Positions 60,835 to 64,000 of a DNA stretch of 64,000 bases are shown here, in pieces. The notes under the pieces were generated by a model. The model saw nothing but the letters and a program-made list of their open reading frames with translations, searched no databases and was not told the DNA's origin. Both the position numbers and the translations under genes were made by a program. How positions within the stretch are numbered: the first letter of the stretch is position 1; each line of letters begins with the position of its first letter. The stretch comes from JBPOHE01 sp052035915 (GTDB lineage: Bacteria; Pseudomonadota; Gammaproteobacteria; Chromatiales; Chromatiaceae), in NCBI GenBank assembly GCA_052035915.1, contig JBPOHE010000014.1:12601-76600 (forward strand), in the 5' to 3' direction.

Positions 60835-61656
60835 TCAGATATCCCGCAGCAATTCGTTGATGCTGACCTTGCTGCGGGTTTTTTCGTCCACCCGCTTTAC
60901 GATGATCGCCGCATAGAGGCTGTAACTCCCGTCTTTCGCCGGAAGATTACCAGGTACCACTACTGAGCCTGCGGGTACCCGTCCATAGAGGATCTCGCCG
61001 ATTTCCCGGTCATAGATCCGGGTGGACTGGCCGATATAGACGCCCATGGAGATGACCGAACCCTCCTCGACGATCACCCCCTCGACAATCTCGGAGCGGG
61101 CGCCGATAAAGCAGTTGTCTTCGATGATGGTGGGAGCGGCTTGCAGCGGCTCCAACACCCCGCCGATACCCACGCCCCCGGAGAGGTGGACATTTTTGCC
61201 GATCTGGGCGCAGGAGCCCACCGTGGCCCAGGTGTCGACCATGGTTCCGGAGTCCACATAGGCCCCGATATTGATGTAGGAGGGCATGAGTACGCAGGAG
61301 GGGGCGATAAAGGCCCCCTTGCGGGCGGTGGCCGGCGGCACCACCCGCACCCCGGCTTCGCGGAAATCGCGGGAATTGTAGTCGGCGTATTTGGACGCGA
61401 CCTTGTCGTAGTAATTGGTGAAGCCACCCTTCATGAACCAATTGTCTTCCATGCGGAAGGACAGAATGACGGCCTTCTTGACCCAGTCGTTGACCACCCA
61501 TCGGCCTTGGCGCTTTTCGGCGACACGAAGGGTTCCTTTATCAAGCTGATCGATCGCGGTCTGCACCGCCTCCCGCACCAGGGTCTCGACATTCCGCGGC
61601 GTGATCTCGGCCCGGCGCTCGTAGGCTTGCTCGATGATGGGTTGTATGTCCTGCAT
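60835..61656 (-). CDS. dapD: Tetrahydrodipicolinate N-succinyltransferase
   Basis: A 273-residue acyltransferase of the left-handed beta-helix class. Hexapeptide turns are visible in GAFIAPSCVLMPSYINIGAYVDSG and VGIGGVLEPLQAAPTIIEDNCFIGA. It uses succinyl-CoA to block the amino group of tetrahydrodipicolinate. Length matches E. coli DapD (274). Located 24 bp after dapC and 7 bp before dapE in the same operon. Confidence 0.97.
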   Translation of the reverse strand: MQDIQPIIEQAYERRAEITPRNVETLVREAVQTAIDQLDKGTLRVAEKRQGRWVVNDWVKKAVILSFRMEDNWFMKGGFTNYYDKVASKYADYNSRDFREAGVRVVPPATARKGAFIAPSCVLMPSYINIGAYVDSGTMVDTWATVGSCAQIGKNVHLSGGVGIGGVLEPLQAAPTIIEDNCFIGARSEIVEGVIVEEGSVISMGVYIGQSTRIYDREIGEILYGRVPAGSVVVPGNLPAKDGSYSLYAAIIVKRVDEKTRSKVSINELLRDI

Positions 61657-61680
61657 GGGGGGTCTCCAGATGGGATGGTT

Positions 61681-62877
61681 TCAAAGGGTGGCCACAAAGC
61701 GTCGGATACGCTCCGCCGCCTCGACACATTCTTCAAGGGCCGCGACCAGGGCCAGGCGTATCCGGTTGGCTCCGGGATTCTTACCTCCGACCTCCCGGGA
61801 CAGGAAGCGGCCTGGCAAGACGGTGACATTCTCCTGCTGACGCAGGCGACGGGCAAACTCGGTATCCGGAATCGGTGTCGGTGCCCAGAGATAAAAGGCG
61901 GCTTCAGGTCGGGTCAGGTCCAAGACCCCACCAAGGATGTCCAGAACCCGGTCGAATTTCTCCCGATAGAAGGCACGATTCGCCACCACATGCCCTTCGT
62001 CGCCCCAGGCCTGAATACTGGCGGCCTGGGTAGGCAAGGGCAGGGCGCAGCCATGATAGGTCCGATAACGAAAGAAGGCATCAATGAGATGCTGGTCCCC
62101 GGCCACGAATCCGGAACGCAGACCCGGGGCATTGGAACGCTTGGACAGGCTGTGAAAGACCATACAGCGGCGAAACTCACTATTGCCGGTTTCCGCCGCC
62201 GTTTCCAGCAGACCCGGTGGCGGATTGGTCTCATCGCAATAGATCTCGGAGTAACACTCGTCGGCGGCGATGATAAAGTCATAGCGATCAGCCAGTTGTA
62301 TCAAGTGCCCGAGTCTCGATCGGCCGATCACAGACCCGGTCGGATTTCCCGGTGAACAGAGATAGAGCAATTGACAGCGATGCCATACCTGTTCGGGAAC
62401 GGCATCGAAATCGGGGAGAAAACCCGTATCGGCTGTGCAGGGAATGAAATACGGCTCCGCGCCCGCCAGCAGGGCGGCCCCTTCGTAGATTTGATAGAAG
62501 GGGTTGGGCATGAGCACCAGGGGCGAGCGGGTGCGATCCACCATCGCCTGGGCGAATGAAAACAACGCCTCCCGGGTACCATTGACGGGCAGCACCTGGG
62601 TCTCCGGATTGAGACTCTGCGCCGGCAGGCGGAAGCGCCTTTCCACCCATTGAGCGATCCTCTCCCGCAAGGCCGGGATGCCACGGGTATTCGGGTAGAC
62701 CGAGAGACCGGCGAGATGCCCTTGCAGTGCGTCCAGAATTAAGGCCGGTGTGGGGTGTTTGGGCTCCCCGATGGACATGGAGATTGGCTTGAGACCTGCG
62801 GGTTCGGTTATCCCTTCCAGTAAACCAGCGAGTTTTTCAAAGGGATAGCTTTGCAGCCGGGTCAAGTCTGGATTCAT
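61681..62877 (-). CDS. dapC: Succinyldiaminopimelate transaminase
   Basis: A 398-residue class I/II PLP aminotransferase catalysing the step between DapD and DapE. PLP lysine in FHSLSKRSNAPGLRSGF; the phosphate and ring contacts in CSPGNPTGSVIG and AADECYSEIY; C-terminal RIRLALVA. ATG 62877 starts MNPDLTRLQSYPFEKL, the family opening; an in-frame extension to 62934 is not conserved-looking. First gene of dapCDE. Confidence 0.95.
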   Translation of the reverse strand: MNPDLTRLQSYPFEKLAGLLEGITEPAGLKPISMSIGEPKHPTPALILDALQGHLAGLSVYPNTRGIPALRERIAQWVERRFRLPAQSLNPETQVLPVNGTREALFSFAQAMVDRTRSPLVLMPNPFYQIYEGAALLAGAEPYFIPCTADTGFLPDFDAVPEQVWHRCQLLYLCSPGNPTGSVIGRSRLGHLIQLADRYDFIIAADECYSEIYCDETNPPPGLLETAAETGNSEFRRCMVFHSLSKRSNAPGLRSGFVAGDQHLIDAFFRYRTYHGCALPLPTQAASIQAWGDEGHVVANRAFYREKFDRVLDILGGVLDLTRPEAAFYLWAPTPIPDTEFARRLRQQENVTVLPGRFLSREVGGKNPGANRIRLALVAALEECVEAAERIRRFVATL

Positions 62878-63102
62878 CGGGGGCGGTAGGCATTCGGCCA
62901 AGCAGGAAAAAATCGATTGTGAAGTATAAGCCATGCCTCCCAGGGGGCCAACGCAGAGCCTTGTCTAGAGAAAATTGCAGAGACTCTATACCGTTTTCGA
63001 GCGGTCAGGCTCGGGCGCCGACCCCGAGTCTGGATCGTGTCCCAGCATGTGGTGTAAGAAGCGATCAAGAGGTCAACGACTCTAGCCAGGCTGGGAAGCG
63101 GA

Positions 63103-64000
63103 TCAGTTTGCGACCGCAGGCCAGCTGATGTTGGGATTTTCGCCGAGGTTGGCGAGGGTTTCCAGGGTCATGGAGCGCCGCTGGAGTGACCGCTCGTCGT
63201 TGTGTTCCAAAAGCCTGGCGCCGACCAGGCGATAGAGATCCGCCTCGTTGGGAAAGATACCGACCACGTCGGTACGGCGCTTGATCTCACCGTTGAGCCG
63301 CTCCAGTGGGTTGGTACTGTGGATCTTGGACCAGTGCTCCCTGGGGAAGCTCATGTGGGCCAGCACCTCGTTCTCGGCCTCATCCATGAGCTTGGCGATC
63401 TTGGGGAAACGACTACGTAGCTGATCGGCTACAGCGCGCCATTGGCCACGGGCCGCGGGCTCGGTCTCCTGGGCGAAGATGGTGCCGATCAAGGCCGAGA
63501 CCAGGCGCCGCTGGCCGGCGGGCGCAGGCACCACAGGACGTTGCACATGAAGTGCACCCGGCACCGCGGCCAGCCGGCGTGCTTGAGCCCCTCGTGGCTG
63601 TCCGAGATGACCAGCTTCACGCCGCGCAGGCCGCGCCGTGTGAGGGAGCGCAGGAACTCGGTCCAGAAGGGTTCGGCCTCGGAGACGCTCACCTGTAGGC
63701 CCAGCCCCTCGCGGCGACCGTCGGTGTTGGCGCCGAGGGCGAGTATCGCGGCCACCGAGACGATGCGTCCGGCCTCGCGTACCTTGAGGTAGGTAGCGTC
63801 GATCCACAGGTAAGGCCAGTCGCCCTCGATGGGGCGGTTGAGGAAGGTCTGCACCCGCTCGTCGATCTCCGCGCACAGGCGCGAAACCTGGCTCTTGGAA
63901 ATACCGCTCATCCCCATGGCTTGGACGAGATCGTCCACCGAACGGGTGGAGATACCCTGCACATAGGCCTCTTGCACCACGGCGGCCAGGGCCTTCTCGG
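63103..64000 (-). mobile_element. IS256-family transposase, frameshifted and cut by window edge
   Basis: Two overlapping reverse-strand frames make one transposase. The upstream frame (from 64000 down to about 63535) has LVQAMGMSGISKSQVSRLC, the first catalytic Asp in YLWIDATYLKVRE, the second in LVISDSHEGLKHA, and RCRVHFMCNVL. The downstream frame (63535 to 63103) continues with PAGQRRLVSALIGTIFAQ and includes the catalytic Glu in NPLERLNGEIKRR, ending SWPAVAN. The shift at about 63530-63536 breaks the protein, so the copy is probably inactive unless it is a sequencing error. The N-terminus and the outer end lie outside the window; no terminal repeat was identified on this side. Confidence 0.85.

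Noticed and set aside
61141..62355. Forward open frame of 404 codons opposite dapD and dapC
   Set aside because: Both reverse-strand genes have full family motifs; the forward frame has none.
63489..63876. Programmed frameshifting in the IS256-type transposase
   Set aside because: No slippery heptamer is visible near 63533 and IS256 elements normally use a single frame, so mutation or sequencing error is simpler.

Overview
This window reads as chromosomal DNA of a free-living gammaproteobacterium of moderately high GC. The basis is the combination of MinCDE, a dapC-dapD-dapE operon, HrpA, DksA, a three-subunit proton-translocating transhydrogenase, and a coxBA-ctaG-coxC cluster followed by DUF2909, surf1, cyoE and SCO genes. 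I cannot name the genus. No rRNA, tRNA, CRISPR array or prophage was seen.

Layout. 1-8 kb: tail of gloB, a Gly/Pro-rich exported protein, a GarR-type dehydrogenase, a stand-alone CZB zinc sensor, a Cys-rich exported repeat protein, a DksA-type factor, a cold-shock/DUF1294 fusion and an OprB-type porin whose ribosome binding site lies inside a hairpin. 8-15.5 kb: a REC-PAS-GGDEF-EAL regulator, then a reverse-strand Gld-like ABC system (ATPase, fused permease/GldG protein, DUF4340 protein). 16-24.5 kb: a same-strand cluster of nine exported proteins. It starts with a 93-residue two-repeat protein and continues with a second small protein, a CsgG-family lipoprotein with a peptidoglycan-binding-like segment, LPP20/FlgT-like proteins, a head-GIN (DUF2807) protein and two duplicated CsgG-like lipoproteins. 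I regard this as the most interesting locus: a curli-like surface fibre and export system that matches no operon I know. 25-32 kb: pntAA-pntAB-pntB and hrpA. 32-33 kb: a decayed DUF6399 transposase-like gene. 33-42.6 kb: terminal oxidase and assembly genes, with an FNR/ANR-type box upstream and no ctaA (heme A synthase). 43-47 kb: a PilZ-DUF1631-GGDEF-EAL protein with degenerate signature motifs. 47.8-57 kb: a nuclease, then a glycan export and GDP-heptose locus (Wzm, Wzt, a 1242-residue sulfotransferase/GT2/GT4 fusion, HddA, GmhA, HddC-GmhB fusion). 57-63 kb: a HIT protein, minCDE and dapCDE. The right edge cuts a frameshifted IS256-type transposase.

A dispersed 113-124 bp element runs through the window in six intergenic copies, four in one orientation and two in the other. 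Each copy has two GTTCT/AGAAC palindromes in inverted arrangement and GC-rich ends related to GCTCCGGGCA. It resembles a REPIN or MITE, but no associated transposase is present here.

How the parts fit: the cox cluster and transhydrogenase serve respiration and NADPH balance. The GDP-heptose genes make an activated sugar that the fusion glycosyltransferase and the Wzm/Wzt exporter probably use for a surface glycan. The CsgG-like cluster probably builds another surface structure. Two c-di-GMP proteins and the CZB protein suggest regulated surface attachment, although no direct regulatory link is visible.
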